Source: Welwitschia mirabilis
Taxonomy: Eukaryota; Gnetophyta; Gnetopsida; Welwitschiales
NCBI GenBank assembly: GCA_051453625.1
Contig: JBOZIK010000001.1
Span: 2,914,496 to 2,944,536, forward strand
Direction: 5' to 3'
DNA: 30,041 bases
The notes beneath the pieces were generated by a model that saw nothing but the letters and a program-made list of their open reading frames with translations, made no database searches and was not told the origin of the DNA. The translations under genes and the position numbers were made by a program. Each line of letters opens with the position of its first letter. Position 1 is the first letter of the stretch. Shown piece by piece: positions 1 to 11,196 of this stretch.

Positions 1-476
1 ATCTCATCATTCCCTATCGAGTGTCAATGATACAATGAGCTATAGCATAAAACGCCCTTCCTAGAAGTAGTGGATACCCTCCATCATCCTCTATTTCAAT
101 TATAACAATATCAATAGGATAAAAATCTTCCTCATTCCTAACAGTTTCTTAATTGAGGTGTTAGCTAACTCTAGAATAATAGGTGTAGGTTCAACTCTGC
201 TTTCTAATCCAAGTCTTTTGCATATATGAAAAGGCATAATGTTAACACTTGCACCTATGTTAATTAAAGTATGTTAATTAAAGCCTTTTTAATTCTTTTA
301 TTTCCCTTTAAAGTAACACTAACAGTTGTAGCCCTAGGATCTTTGAATTTAGGACATTTTTTCATTACTAAGTTGGAAAGAGATTGGGTAAAAAATACTT
401 TACTTAGAATGACATATTTTTGTTTTCTTCTCACTAAGTTCTTCCACAACTTAGAATATTTAGGATATTCTTCCAA
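1..476 (-). pseudogene. Athila retropepsin (protease) fragment, element A
   Basis: The minus-strand reading from 476 gives a conserved pre-protease segment with KCPKFKDP, then the active-site region read as INIGASVNIMP, then KRLGLESR, and near the left edge GGYPLLLGRAFY followed by IIDTR. This is the retropepsin of Athila-type pol, which normally has DxGAS at the active site. Here the Asp codon reads AAC (Asn, 259-261). A perfect 14-bp tandem duplication (256-283) breaks the frame at the same spot, another frame change follows near the LELANTSIKK segment, and a stop follows IIDTR. The rest of pol is beyond position 1. It is non-functional on all three counts. Family call is firm; exact ends are not. 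Confidence 0.8.
256..283. repeat. 14-bp perfect tandem duplication in the protease active site
   Basis: TATGTTAATTAAAG occurs twice in direct tandem (256-269 and 270-283). Fourteen is not a multiple of three, so the copy shifts the protease frame exactly at the active-site segment. Confidence 0.9.
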
Positions 477-2223
477 GAGTTTTTAAAAGAAAAGATTAAT
501 GTTAACTTCTTGCATCAAAGCTTTTAGGTGTTCATCAAATGTAGTATTTGTGTTTAATCTATCAAGCCAAGGAGTTAATGGTTTCTTTTCCTTATCCTCT
601 TTTAAATTATGTTTGGTAGAGGTTTTAGTAGATGATGTAGAATAAAGGTTATAAGAATCTAGTATTTCTACATCATCTTTTCCAAATGCTTCATTTTATT
701 TAGAAGTTGGAACCTCATGAGTAGGAGATATTATATCTTTCTCACTTCTTGTTAACTTCATTCAAGTTGGACATTGGTTGGAAAGGAAGAGACCCTTGTG
801 ATCTTTGGTTAGTAAGCATTGTTTCTTAAAGAACATTCCCTAGGTTCTCAATGTTACTATTGGTCTTCTCTTACATCCTTCTCATTTCCTTAATGGATTC
901 TCTAAGGGGATCATTTAGATTTTATTGAGAATGTGGTTGAAAACTAGAATTTTTAAATCTATTCTTAAATGGTTTCCATTGGGGTTGCCCACTTAGTTTT
1001 TGNNNNNNNNNNNNNNNNNNNNNNNNNNNNNNNNNNNNNNNNNNNNNNNNNNNNNNNNNNNNNNNNNNNNNNNNNNNNNNNNNNNNNNNNNNNNNNNNNN
1101 NNNNNNNNNNNNNNNNNNNNNNNNNNNNNNNNNNNNNNNNNNNNNNNNNNNNNNNNNNNNNNNNNNNNNNNNNNNNNNNNNNNNNNNNNNNNNNNNNNNN
1201 NNNNNNNNNNNNNNNNNNNNNNNNNNNNNNNNNNNNNNNNNNNNNNNNNNNNNNNNNNNNNNNNNNNNNNNNNNNNNNNNNNNNNNNNNNNNNNNNNNNN
1301 NNNNNNNNNNNNNNNNNNNNNNNNNNNNNNNNNNNNNNNNNNNNNNNNNNNNNNNNNNNNNNNNNNNNNNNNNNNNNNNNNNNNNNNNNNNNNNNNNNNN
1401 NNNNNNNNNNNNNNNNGTCCACTATAAAAATAATCTACTAGTTCTTCCTTACGAAATTCATCAATAGGATTGGAATGACTAGCAATTATAAAAGGTTCAT
1501 AAGTAGTTGTATAATATTTATGAGGTTGTTATTGGAAGTTGGTTACTTCTTTTCTTCTCTTTCTTATAGTACTTTCACTTAAAAATAGTTTAATGAAAAC
1601 TTCTTGCACTTGACTCCATGACTTAAGGCTTTTATATGGGATGGTTTTTAGCTAAATTTTTGCCCTACCTCTAAGGGTAACTAGAAAAATAATCATGTAT
1701 ATATGATCCCTAATACATTTTTTTCCATTTTCTGATGTAAGCACAAGTTGTCCTATGTCAGCTAGATGTTGAAAAGGATCTTCTTCTGGTTCCCCCAAAA
1801 AGGTTGAGTATGCACTTAAATTTCTTAACTCTATATCGTCTCTAGGGGGTAAATGGAAAGGATTTTGAATTTTACGTTTTTTATTAGCAATTAAATCCCT
1901 AAGCATAATGTTCACATTCGAAGAAGAAGTTCCTAGTACAATTGAAGCATTAAAAGAATCTACTTGCTTTTGCTTTTACGATGCTTTCAATATGACATTT
2001 TCAAAGAAACAACACAATTGCCTTCTATACTATACTTTTCGTTTGTAAAATTGGACTCTAAAATAATAAAAGCAAAAAAATATTCTTCTTCAATTTTGGA
2101 AATTTGTGTATCTAGGGTATGTGTACCTAAATTTAATTCAAAGTCAATTAATCCTTTCTTAATATTTTCTTTGATCAGGTTCCATTCTCTCTGATATTTT
2201 TTCTTCTTACCAGTATTAGCCAT
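477..2223 (-). pseudogene. Athila gag remnant, element A (interrupted by an N gap)
   Basis: Gag of the Athila type, the structural protein that forms the particle. It starts at ATG 2223 with MANTGKKKKYQREWNLIKEN and stays open for 78 codons. After a frame change it continues from 1915 as LRDLIANKKRKIQNPFHLPP, then FLGEPEEDPFQHLADI, then LRGRAKIWLK-like sequence down to about 1440; these match the conserved gag core (EDP.xHL, SLRGxAKxWL). Past the N gap the Gln/Pro-rich tail (QPQWKPFKNRF) and a SNIENLGN...RSQGSLPF stretch resemble the C-terminal part of gag before protease. Several stops are present. The N-terminus is clearly related to that of element B at 15807. Confidence 0.75.
1003..1416. 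other. Assembly gap, 414 N
   Basis: Run of N inside gag of element A. Any open reading frame that appears to span it is meaningless. Confidence 1.
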
Positions 2224-2666
2224 ATCCTTGCATGCTCAAATAACTAACACAATAGAGAAATCAAAAACAATAGACCATCATCTATCTGGTCATGGGGACG
2301 ATAGGTAGGACAATGATCACAGTAAAAAAAAAAAAAAATTAAAATTTACAAAAAATCAAAAAAATAGTAGACTATTATTCAGATGTGCCATGGGGATGAC
2401 AGAAAGGACAACAGTAGATTTACTCTATGGAAAAGAAAATGCTAAAATGCATAAAAATAGCAAACTGTCATCCTCTCAGGTCATGGGGACAACCAATAGG
2501 ATGACAGGAAAAATAAATAGAAAATGTACAAATTAAAGTTGCAGAAATAAAACTATTTTAACCTAAACTAGAAAAAATACCGCATTAATTTAAAATAGAT
2601 AACCTTAATAGAAAGATTCAAGGTACTTATCTAATTAGTAACAATCCTCTTAGCTCCTTGTGGCCT
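2224..2666 (-). other. Untranslated leader between PBS and gag, element A
   Basis: No coding signal. The stretch is A-rich (A tract around 2325-2338) and holds three copies of the GTCGTC-type palindrome, at about 2277-2316, 2380-2413 and 2465-2507. The third has perfect 9-base outer arms, CTGTCATCC (2465-2473) against GGATGACAG (2499-2507). Confidence 0.6.
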
Positions 2667-2684
2667 TCCCTGATAATGGTGCCA
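2667..2684 (-). other. Primer binding site, element A
   Basis: Minus strand reads TGGCACCATTATCAGGGA, three bases inside the LTR end. It differs from the Athila/Tat-type TGGCGCCGTTGCCGGGGA at five positions, all transitions. It would have primed minus-strand DNA synthesis from a host tRNA. Confidence 0.8.
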
Positions 2685-2687
2685 AAA

Positions 2688-4022
2688 TGTTGCAGTGCGA
2701 ATTTATGTAATTAAAATCCCTTAAATAAACCTATAAACCATGTAATTGTAGAAAATGCACTCTAGTATAGATGAGAGTCCACTCAAATGTCATAATCTAA
2801 TGAAGGCACTAGGCTTAGAGTTAGAGAATTGATTTTTGCTAATGTATTTTACTTCTCTTTTCTCTTTATCAAAACTGAATTAAAATAATACAAGTAAATG
2901 TAATTCTTAAAAATGAAATGCAAATTCAAATGGAAATGGAAGTAGAAATAGGAATAGAAATGTATCTTACTCAGATCCTAGTCTTCCTATCACAAAGACT
3001 ACTTATCTGTAACTTATATCAAAGAAGAAAAGTGTTGACTAGTTTTTAATCAATATAAACTATGAGATCTACCCAAATAAGACTTAAAATACAATATGAA
3101 ACAAAGAGAAATAATGCAAATCTATTCTTACTAAATGAGGGCAATCTTTCAACCTTAACAAAGGTTGTCCTTAAGATCTAAATAAATCTAAGATTGTCAC
3201 AACTAAGATCAACTTAAATCATAAGGGAGATGCATAATAACGAGAAGAAAGAATAAATTGTATTAATGAAGTATAACAACATCCACTTACAAGATTAGAA
3301 CAACAACACCTCANNNNNNNNNACACAGCCTAATACCAAGGAGACTCCTTTCTACAGCATGGGATGGATCTCTTGCCCTTCAAGCTTCTGTCACAAGTAT
3401 GGAGTACAAAAATGGAAAATGGAATTTAAGGGAAAGAAGAGTATTTATAGATTTTCAATTGAGAAAATTAGAGGCCAAATCTTAAAGGCAGGAAAGAACC
3501 CTAATAACCCACATGGCTCATTTGGCACTCTTTACAAGTAAAAATAGTTGTCATCCTCTATGTTATCTACATGACATAGGGGATGATGTCGCCTTAGCAG
3601 ATTAGGTTGTGTGTCATGCAGCTTAGGTTATGTGCCATGTGCTATCGTTAGTCCTGTGATCATTGTCTACATGAACATGTGGATGATGCCCTCTCGATAT
3701 GTACACCAAGTACTGCTATCGGCATTATAGGCTTCTATCCATGTCAGCAATCTAGTCATCCTAGATGTTGTGGGGATGACATAGGGGACAATGATCTTAT
3801 TTTCCTATTTTCTCTAAAGTCAATCAATCTTTGCATCATCTAGTACTTCTTCCAATTTTGCAATATTAGAATAAGCTCGAGAAACTACTAAAAATGCTAG
3901 ATATCACATGTTGTACTAATTATCCCATTAATTACTCATAGTCATCAGTATTGCATCAAAACCTTTATGAATGTCCTACAAAAGTACTCAAAATACACCT
4001 CCCACAAATTGGTATCATAACA
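2688..4022 (-). repeat. 5' LTR of Athila element A
   Basis: About 1335 bp, bounded on the plus strand by TGTTGCAGTG at 2688 and CATAACA at 4022 (decayed from TGCAACA). It aligns along its length with LTR C (reverse complement of 14161-15433), including the CCTAATACCAAGGAG and CTACAAAAGTACTC blocks, and more loosely with LTRs B and D. It contains two or three GTCGTC-type palindromes (3550-3587, about 3656-3690, about 3755-3795). A 9-N gap at 3314-3322 exactly matches 9 bases present in LTRs B and C, so that gap is correctly sized. Confidence 0.85.
3441..3450 (-). promoter_or_regulatory. TATA box of LTR A
   Basis: Minus strand CTATAAATAC, about 572 bases from the LTR start. LTR C has ACTATAAATACCCC at the same distance (about 573) from its own start. 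Confidence 0.6.
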
Positions 4023-4227
4023 TTAATTCTCTACTTGGTAGGTTTTCATGTCAGAGTCCTTTTCTAGCCTGATTTGTTTTAGATCTCTCAATATAGACTT
4101 CTTGAATTTGAAAGAAGTCTTCACAACTAGTACAATAGGTGTTCTTTTCTTTGACAAGTTCTTCCATTCACTAAATCTTTTACATTTTTTTATTACTAGT
4201 TTAATTCTTTCATATTTTCTTTAAATA

Positions 4228-5040
4228 TGGTAAGACAAAAGCCTTCTGATGCCTTTAAAGAAAAAGAACCTACCATAGAAACTCATAGATCATAGTCTAA
4301 ACTTAGTTTTATCATGAGTTAGCTATAAAATGTTTAAAACTTGGATCAAAAACTCCATTATTGCATACTAAAATATTGGATTTTAAAAGTAAAGAAAAGA
4401 TTAGATTCTTACTTATTTTTCACATATTTGTTGAAAGATGATAGTCTAATTAGACTAAGGCATTCTAGACCCTATAGTTAAGGAAACTTATGCTAATATA
4501 CATGAGATAGATGATAGCACTAGGACTTTTCAAATATAAGTATGAAGTACTTCTCTATTTCTTGCACTTAATTTTATAAATTCTATGCTTGGTATAGATG
4601 ATTCAGAGCTTTTATAATTGTATGTGTATTCTTTCAAAGCTATGTTCACTTTTTACTCTATTAGCATTTCATGTTATTCATTAAGTAATGTACTTTTTGG
4701 GCATTTCAAAATGAATTTTTATGATAATGTATAACATAAAAATATGGTACAAAATGCCTCTATTTTAAGTTTAATTACCTTCTACAATATACTTGTTTAG
4801 GATGGTAGCTATAGCTATTGCAATCTAATGCAGACTTTGGTGGTTTATTGCCTTCTTACGAGGCTAAAGATTGATCTCAACTTCATTTTATGTATGAATA
4901 TTATTACTCTTTTCCATAAGGGTCAAACCTTGGATCACCCTTATTTAATTAGCATCATTATCAATAATGCCAGATCTCATTATTATAGCTTAATCTCATT
5001 CATCCTAAAAATCCACTTTTAGAGTTTAGTGAGAAATGGC
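4228..5040 (+). pseudogene. Decayed ORF resembling the 'putative plant transposon protein' domain
   Basis: It begins MVRQKPSDAFKEKEPTIETH at 4228. Across several frames it then reads VKETYANIHEIDDSTRTFQI, a segment with FINSMLGIDD, and at 4828-5020 CLLTRLKIDLNFILCMN and SHYYSLISFILKIHF. This resembles the plant domain of retroelement extra ORFs with the signatures VREFYAN..., LIN.MLGI and LPYxxLISxIL. Function of that family is unknown. Its position between pol and the 3' LTR would suit the extra, env-position ORF of a Maximus/SIRE element. Many stops are present. The call is from pattern memory only; a profile search (PF20167-type) would settle it. Confidence 0.4.
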
Positions 5041-6333
5041 AAGCACCAGTACTAGTTCATAAAGGCATAAGTAGGAGATCTTCTAAGGTACATTTTTAGT
5101 GCTTTTATTCTATAGCTTTTCATAGTTCATCATTAATAAAGAAGGGTCTAAAGGCTATTGCTAAGATGGTAGGTAGGATTAGATGCAGTCTATTGAGGTT
5201 AAAGAAGCACTATTCTATAACAAGTGAAGGAGAGGCTCCTATAGGAATCTAGAAATTTATGGGAACTTCCACTTGATTTGATTCTAAAGAAGAATTAAAG
5301 GTATAGATACCTATTTCTATAAGATATAACTTAGGTCATATAGCAGATTTTAATTCATCAAGATCTATAGCAAAGAAGGCACAGATATAAGAGGAGCACT
5401 AGGGTCTAGCATAGGTATAGGAAGAGTACTAGGCCCTAGCATAAATATAAGAAAACCAACAATTAGAGTCTAAGAGCTCTGATGACCAGCTTCTCATCTT
5501 TCATAGACCTTGCCACAAATTATTCATTTTTCATCCTACTTAGCCTTAATCTTTACCTCATCCACCATCTTCATCTCATCCTCCATTTCATCACCACCTC
5601 TTATGATATCTCATTTAGGATCCACCTCTTAGCATTCTTTACCTCTCAGCACTGTTCTACTCTAGCATAAGGTTTTTCTTAAGATAGCTACTGTCAGCTT
5701 CTTTAACACTTTCATTACCCCTCAGACATATTTACATGTTAGGAGACAAGACTATTGAGGTCATAATAAGTTATCTTAGTGTTTATCTAGGAAGAAGCAT
5801 ACATCCCCATTCACTTATTCTTCTTCATACATCATCTAAACCTCCATCATCAAGGATAATAATGATGATAGCAATGATGCAAGAGATGGTACTTAGTTTA
5901 CCAATGACTTAGCTATTAGTGATTAATTTTTTTCTGTTGTCTAAAAAGGAAAGAAGATGGGAAAATCATATTAGACATCTTGTATGAGTCTAGAGGATAT
6001 GATCTTAAGATAGATGTACTAAAATTCTTGTGAGTGACATCATTGTTGATGATCACTGGCTATTGATGGCATACGTTTCATGATTTATTATTATCTATTA
6101 TCACTTTTTACTTGTACGAAAATTACTTAATGCTTATGTATTTAATAATGTATACCCCTTCTTGTTTACTATTTTGCATGATTATATGTGTGATTAAAAA
6201 ATGTTTTCAAAAGTATTGGAACTTATATCATGTCTTATGTAATAAATTACATTCTCTCTTATATTAAACTATTTTAATTTAGTTAATAAAACATGATAAC
6301 ACTATTGAGATTTACCAAGTTTTAGACATCATG

Positions 6334-6349
6334 AAAAGGAAGAGATTAT
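6334..6349 (+). other. Polypurine-like tract before the copia LTR
   Basis: GAAAAGGAAGAGATTA directly precedes TTGATAAAATTT at the LTR start. The purine run is what primes plus-strand synthesis at the 3' LTR, so the LTR at 6350-7740 is probably a 3' LTR of an element lying to its left. Confidence 0.5.
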
Positions 6350-7740
6350 TGATAAAATTTTAATTTTAATTATTCTACTTATCAAATGTAATGTATTTAT
6401 TATGTAGATAGATCAAACTAGAGAATACCAAATAGAAAAAAGGATTAATCCATGTCACTACCTCAAGTTTGTATTACATAAAAGATTTAACTCCAATTTT
6501 ATAAATGTTAAATACAAGTAACTAAAGATATCTACACATGTGAAGAAATCTATGGAAAATATTTCTACTATATTAAATATGTATATGCTAAATTAGACTT
6601 TGTCATAAGAAAAGATGTCTACAATGATAAAGATGTCTCTACTAGATTAAGAATCTGAGATAAGTAAAGTACATATATTACATTAAAGACATCTATACTA
6701 CTTTAACTATTGTAAGACATCTATAAAGTTAAGAATTTCTATACTAAACTAGAAGAGATAATAAAGATAAATTATATTTTAATTAATTATCTACATTGCA
6801 AGGAATCAAGAAAGTTTTACATCTGGGATTCATCATCATTAAGAGTCATAGATATAGTAGTTTAAGATTAATTAATATCTAGGTAGTTTGATCAAAGACA
6901 TCTTCTAGGATGAAGATGTCTTCCTGATAAGAGATGTCTAATATTTTAAAGACATCTATTCCAAAAATTTATAAAAAGTAAAATAGTCATTAAATAACTA
7001 AAACTTAGCCGTTTCTATCCATTACACAGTAGCTAAATTTTTCAAATAGCTATCTCTCTAGGGTAATAATAAGAAAGACATCAAATTATAAAGATCACAA
7101 AATGAGTAATTTGTACTACATAAAAAAATTTTAGATATCTTTCAAAAAGGACTATTTAGTAAAAATATTGCTTGACTATTGATTCCTATAATAGCTTCAT
7201 TACTCTAATCTAAGATATCATGGGTGAGAACAAGAAGGAGAAGCTTAAGCACTTCATCAAAGAAACATCTTTTTAAGATTTTTATTTCTTTTATTATCAT
7301 TATTTATTGGAATTCAAATTATGAGAACTATTATATTTTTTAATACACATATCATATTCCATTGTTTACTTTTATTCTTAGGAACCTCTTGCTAGGATTT
7401 CCAAATTATAAGGTAACCTTTATATGGGTGTGCTACTGTAAGTGCTTGTGAGTACATTTCTATCTTAGTTTATCATAGATTCCTAAGGGAATAAAATGCT
7501 ACATTACAATAAGTATCTTAGTTGTATGTAAAGTTGGTAGTGCTCTAAAACCACTATTTTGTAGGTTAAGAATATCTAAATGTATGAGAGGAACTATCCT
7601 CTATATGTCGACAGATCTAAGTTGGGAAACCAAATTAATTTGATAATGTTTTTATTGTGTAGAGTTTAACTTTTTTCAACATAATTTATTTTTGATAGAC
7701 CTCATTCACCCTTCTCTCTTAATTTAATGATCCTCAACTA
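6350..7740 (+). repeat. Copia (Maximus/SIRE-like) LTR, probably a 3' LTR
   Basis: About 1390 bp. It is homologous to the split LTR at 12641-13079 plus 17314-18376. Shared blocks are the start (TTGATAAAATTTTAATTTTAA against TTGACAAAATATAAATTTAA), TCCATTACACAGTAG near 7019, and the 3' part with GGTTAAGAATATC, CCTCTATATGTCGACAG and AAGTTGGGAAACC (7560-7635). The end is placed at GATCCTCAACTA (7740). What follows only weakly resembles a PBS. It contains many GACATCT/AGATGTC words between 6500 and 6960. Confidence 0.65.
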
Positions 7741-9650
7741 AGTTTATACTCAGTGCCGTTCTTTCCATAGGAATAACTATGGTAGATTTTTGGAATTTTA
7801 CACTAACTCTTTCTTAAATGTAAGTTACAATAAAAAGAGAGGAAAAAGAGGAGAGTTTAAAATTTGGTTGAAACTTCATAAGAAAAGAGGAAAGAAAGCA
7901 AGAGTCAACTATTTACTTGATTTATCTTTTAGGAATTTTCACTTGGCCAAGTGCTATACTATCCTAAAACAAACTCTAGACTATCAAGTACAAAGGTTTG
8001 GATCATGATGACATAATATCATACACCATGTGAGTGTTGATAAACTTTAAACTCATTGATCCTTTAAAGCCTAATAATAAAAATGGAAAGTATAATATTA
8101 AAGTACACAAGATCCATGAAATTACTAAGAGTTAGACCAATTAACTATTTAAACTTACTTTATTTATTAAATAAAACTTAATAGTATGTTGTTACTTAAG
8201 AATTCCTAGTAAAAAATTAATTAAAACTAATAATTAAGAGAAAACAACTCTTTAGTATTGAATAATATATAGGCATATTACATCAAAGATAAAGAAAACT
8301 AAAATAACTCCTCAAGCTATCCTCAAAAGTATGCTCACTCCTCAAAGAAGTGCTTAGAAGTCCATCATGACTTAATACTCTAAGGTTCTATTCTTTTCCA
8401 AAATATAGTATATTACATTGAAGGACTTAAGACCCTTTTATAGATAAGGATGGGAGTGGATTATGATTATAAGCCTTTAGCTTAAATCATTAGGTGATTA
8501 GTTATATAATGATGGCATAAGGTAGGATGTTTTGTCATCTATTCATAAAGCAGAGATTCTTATGATATGACCAACACTTAGCTCCTGAACACTATTATTG
8601 CTAACAACCATTGTCATCACCATGTGTCTTCATCGTCATCCTACTCAATAATGCAATATGTCCTATTGTATATCATCATCATCACCGTCATGTATTGATA
8701 AGAATGCTAGTTATATCTAATGTGGAATTTAATCAAGTCCATAATTACATTTAATCCATTTTTACATGATAACTCAGGAATGTGAGAATGGAAGTGTTTT
8801 ATGTAAAATAGCTAATGGCACTAAGTAACCTAAAGGGCAATGCTAGCATTTTAGCTTAAACACTCATGATCTTTTTCAAAGTCCCTTAGAATGTAATAAT
8901 TAACTTGAAAATGTTATGGAAAAATGATAAGTCCATAATTAATATATAAAATTAAAATAAGACATGTCTTTATAATAAAATTGATTATATTAATATCTTT
9001 CATTAAGATAAGTTAGTCATTTAACTTGATTGTAATGTCAATTTTTAACAAAACCTGCTAAGAATAAATGTGATCACTAATTAAATTTAAGAGAATACCT
9101 AAAATTGACCTTTTTAGCATTTCCATCACATTAATCAAATTTAGATTCCTTTGTAAAATTTATCTTGTTCACATTAAGATTTTTTTAACAAAAAAAAAAT
9201 CCTTTTGTTTTTTATTTCATGTGCATAGGATTTTGATTAATTGGAGGGGTTTCTTAGCTTTTTCACACTTGAATTATGGAAAGATATCCTTGTGTTATGA
9301 CTTCACCTCTTCATTGACTCTTATGTCTTGCATTATAACTTGGATAGATCACTTAAAACTGTGGATATTACTTTGAACTGTGAATGAGATTAAAATCCCT
9401 TTTCTTATGACAATATCATTGTTTTCATTTTCTTTACTTATTTTTTTAAGGATTTTGATAAGATCTCTTTATGTAAAGAATGGATCACTTTCATTAGTAG
9501 ATGTAAGTAAGATCCCTCTAGAATTTGACTTTATCTTAAAACTTGTCAAATCTATTTTATCTCTTTTTAGAATTAATTATGGATTTAACATCAAAAGGTA
9601 GACTCTAATTCTTTTTAGATAGATTCATGCTAGCATTGACTACAAGAATC
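7741..9650. other. Unassigned stretch, possible old LTR remnant
   Basis: No gene recognised. A 72-codon plus-strand ORF (7790-8008, very Lys/Arg-rich N-terminal half) has no family I know and is probably chance. Around 8020-8760 the layout (minus-strand CTATAAAAGGG at about 8435-8445, then ATCATC/GTCATC-rich text at 8600-8690) looks like an LTR on the minus strand, but I cannot find its ends or a second copy. 8900-9650 is plain A+T-rich sequence with an A run near 9190. Confidence 0.3.
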
Positions 9651-9689
9651 ATGATTAACCTTAGGATTCCTTTACATGATGATAAGCGT

Positions 9690-10530
9690 TGGAAGGAATG
9701 AAATAAATACTTCATCTTTATAATGTGAATTTATGGATTTGATAGAGACTTTTTGTATAACATACATGTTCCTCTTTCAAATGAGGATGAATAAAATGCA
9801 TGGGAATCCATTAGCAGTAAGCTTATAGAGATCATGCAAAAATTAGTAGGCACTCTACATTTTAGTTAATAGAAGTAACTCAAGTTATACCAACTATTAT
9901 ATCTTGCAAAATATATTTTATGTGAATAATGATCTAGAGTTGATTAACCTTATTAAAAGTATCAATAGCCTTTATTATAAGAAAGGAAAAATGGATCAAC
10001 TCATAGATTAAATGATGAATATCAAAGAAAAAAGTTGCTAAGGTAGATCTAAAGAATTAAGTAAGCATTTATTATGCTAACTTGATTCATTACTGTTTAG
10101 AAAATTCATTTGTTCATTACTATATTCTATCTCTTCATGAAAGTAAATAGCTATACAACATGAAATTTGACACACTTAGTAAGAATCATATTAATATAGA
10201 AGCATAATTTAACTTTATAGGCTTTTCATCCCCTGATGTAACATTTAAATTTTCTTATTCTTATGGTCCTCTTAACAAAAAAGATAGTCTTAAATAAATC
10301 TCATTAGCCTATGGATAATTATAATGATAAAGAAAAGGCTCCACATAAACAACAATCTACTACATCATCTCCTTATAACAAGATTCAACAAAATAAGAAG
10401 TCAGATTAAAAAAATACTGCTCTTAATAAAAACAAATATTAATGCTCATAGTGTGAAATACAAGATCATACTACAAGCTCCTATAGAATTTCTTGGATAA
10501 ATATTAAGTTATCCCTATGGCAATTGAGGA
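9690..10530 (+). pseudogene. Copia 1 gag remnant
   Basis: Weak but ordered gag signs: KRWKE-type sequence near 9690, NAWESISSKLIEIMQ at about 9800, and a decayed zinc knuckle near 10440-10495 reading CS.CEIQDHTTSS.YR, which matches the CX2CX4HX4C pattern with the last Cys lost. The knuckle position, just before protease, is as in copia gag. Multiple stops and frame changes. Lineage not assigned. Confidence 0.45.
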
Positions 10531-10635
10531 ATCTAGTTAATTTAAAGATGCTAATCTTTTAAATCCAATGCTAGTTTTAAAAACTTTAATTTTATTAGTA
10601 TGAATAAGTAGATAGCTCAAGATAAGACATATATT

Positions 10636-10905
10636 CTGGACACAATTATAACCCATCACATGAATTATAGGCATGATTATTTTTAATACCTTTGTCGAAC
10701 CACCAATTCATATATATTTTGTATATAAAACATAAGTTTTTGTGAAACAATATGGTTCAGTAACCATTGAATTAACATCACTCTCTCCATAAAGCCTCTC
10801 ATATGTTCTATATGTGCTTTCCTTGAGGTTGCGTCTTCTTTATATTTTAAATTTGCTAAGAAAAGATTACTTAATCTCCATGATAAAGCACTTACTAAAC
10901 CTTTA
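10636..10905 (+). pseudogene. Copia 1 retropepsin remnant
   Basis: ILDTIITHHMN at about 10636-10670 corresponds to the copia protease active site ILDTGATHHM: the catalytic Asp is kept but the Gly-Ala after Thr now reads Ile-Ile. Then come FVKQYGSVTIE (about 10740) and SYVLYV...RLRLLYILNLL (10798-10857), matching the conserved GSV and NVLYVPxxxxNLLSxxxL segments. Frames change between blocks. Confidence 0.6.
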
Positions 10906-11196
10906 TAATGGAAATAATAAGTTAGTTATGAAAGTATACATGGATGAAATGCTTTTTCATCTTCAAGGATGTGTCAAAACGTGTGAAATAGCTTACACAA
11001 TTTTTTAGGATAATATTTCTCCATCGTAGTTGTGGTATGTTTGATTAATACATCCCATGGTGTGAACTTTAAATGTTGTGTGTAAGAATGGTGTTTGTCT
11101 TCTTCTAGTCATTTTATAAAATTTTTCTCAATGTAAAGCATGTATTATAAATAAATAGATAATGGTTTATATCAAGTAAGTAATACACAGATTATA

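Larger units (their letters stand above)
1..4022 (-). mobile_element. Athila-type Ty3/gypsy element A, partial (PR, gag, leader, 5' LTR)
   Basis: Read on the minus strand, the order is 5' LTR (4022-2688), PBS, leader, gag, then the start of pol (protease), which runs off the left edge. RT, integrase and the 3' LTR lie outside the window. Athila assignment rests on the gag and protease sequence style and on a PBS related to TGGCGCCGTTGCCGGGGA, as known for Athila/Tat elements. Every coding part carries stops or frameshifts, so this is a dead copy. The right flank begins at 4023 with TTAAT, which would be its target duplication if the left end were visible. Confidence 0.85.
4023..6349 (+). mobile_element. 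3' portion of a Maximus/SIRE-like Ty1/copia element
   Basis: Plus-strand stretch ending in a PPT-like tract and the LTR at 6350. The text just before that LTR (AGTTTTAGACATCATGAAAAG then GAAGAGATTATTGATAAA) corresponds to the common plant copia ending with a GGGGGAGATTGTTGA-like tract. The front half holds a decayed extra ORF; about 5050-6300 holds no readable domain, only low-complexity serine/histidine-type coding and A+T-rich sequence. The pol genes that should lie upstream are absent, probably because Athila element A is inserted at 4022/4023. Confidence 0.55.

Noticed and set aside
271-486. 71-codon plus-strand ORF
   Set aside because: Antisense shadow of the protease region of element A.
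922-1467. Open reading frames crossing 1003-1416
   Set aside because: They consist mainly of N; only the real bases on either side are usable (gag of element A).
3314-3322. 9-N run as a structural break in LTR A
   Set aside because: LTRs B and C have exactly 9 bases at this place; the gap is correctly sized and trivial.
7790-8008. 72-codon basic ORF as a host gene
   Set aside because: No recognisable domain, no promoter or exon context, in decayed repeat sequence; more likely chance.
8600-8700. GTCATC/ATCATC-rich text as further copies of the Athila palindrome
   Set aside because: No paired outer arms and no TCTGGA-type core; looks like a simple ATC-rich stretch.
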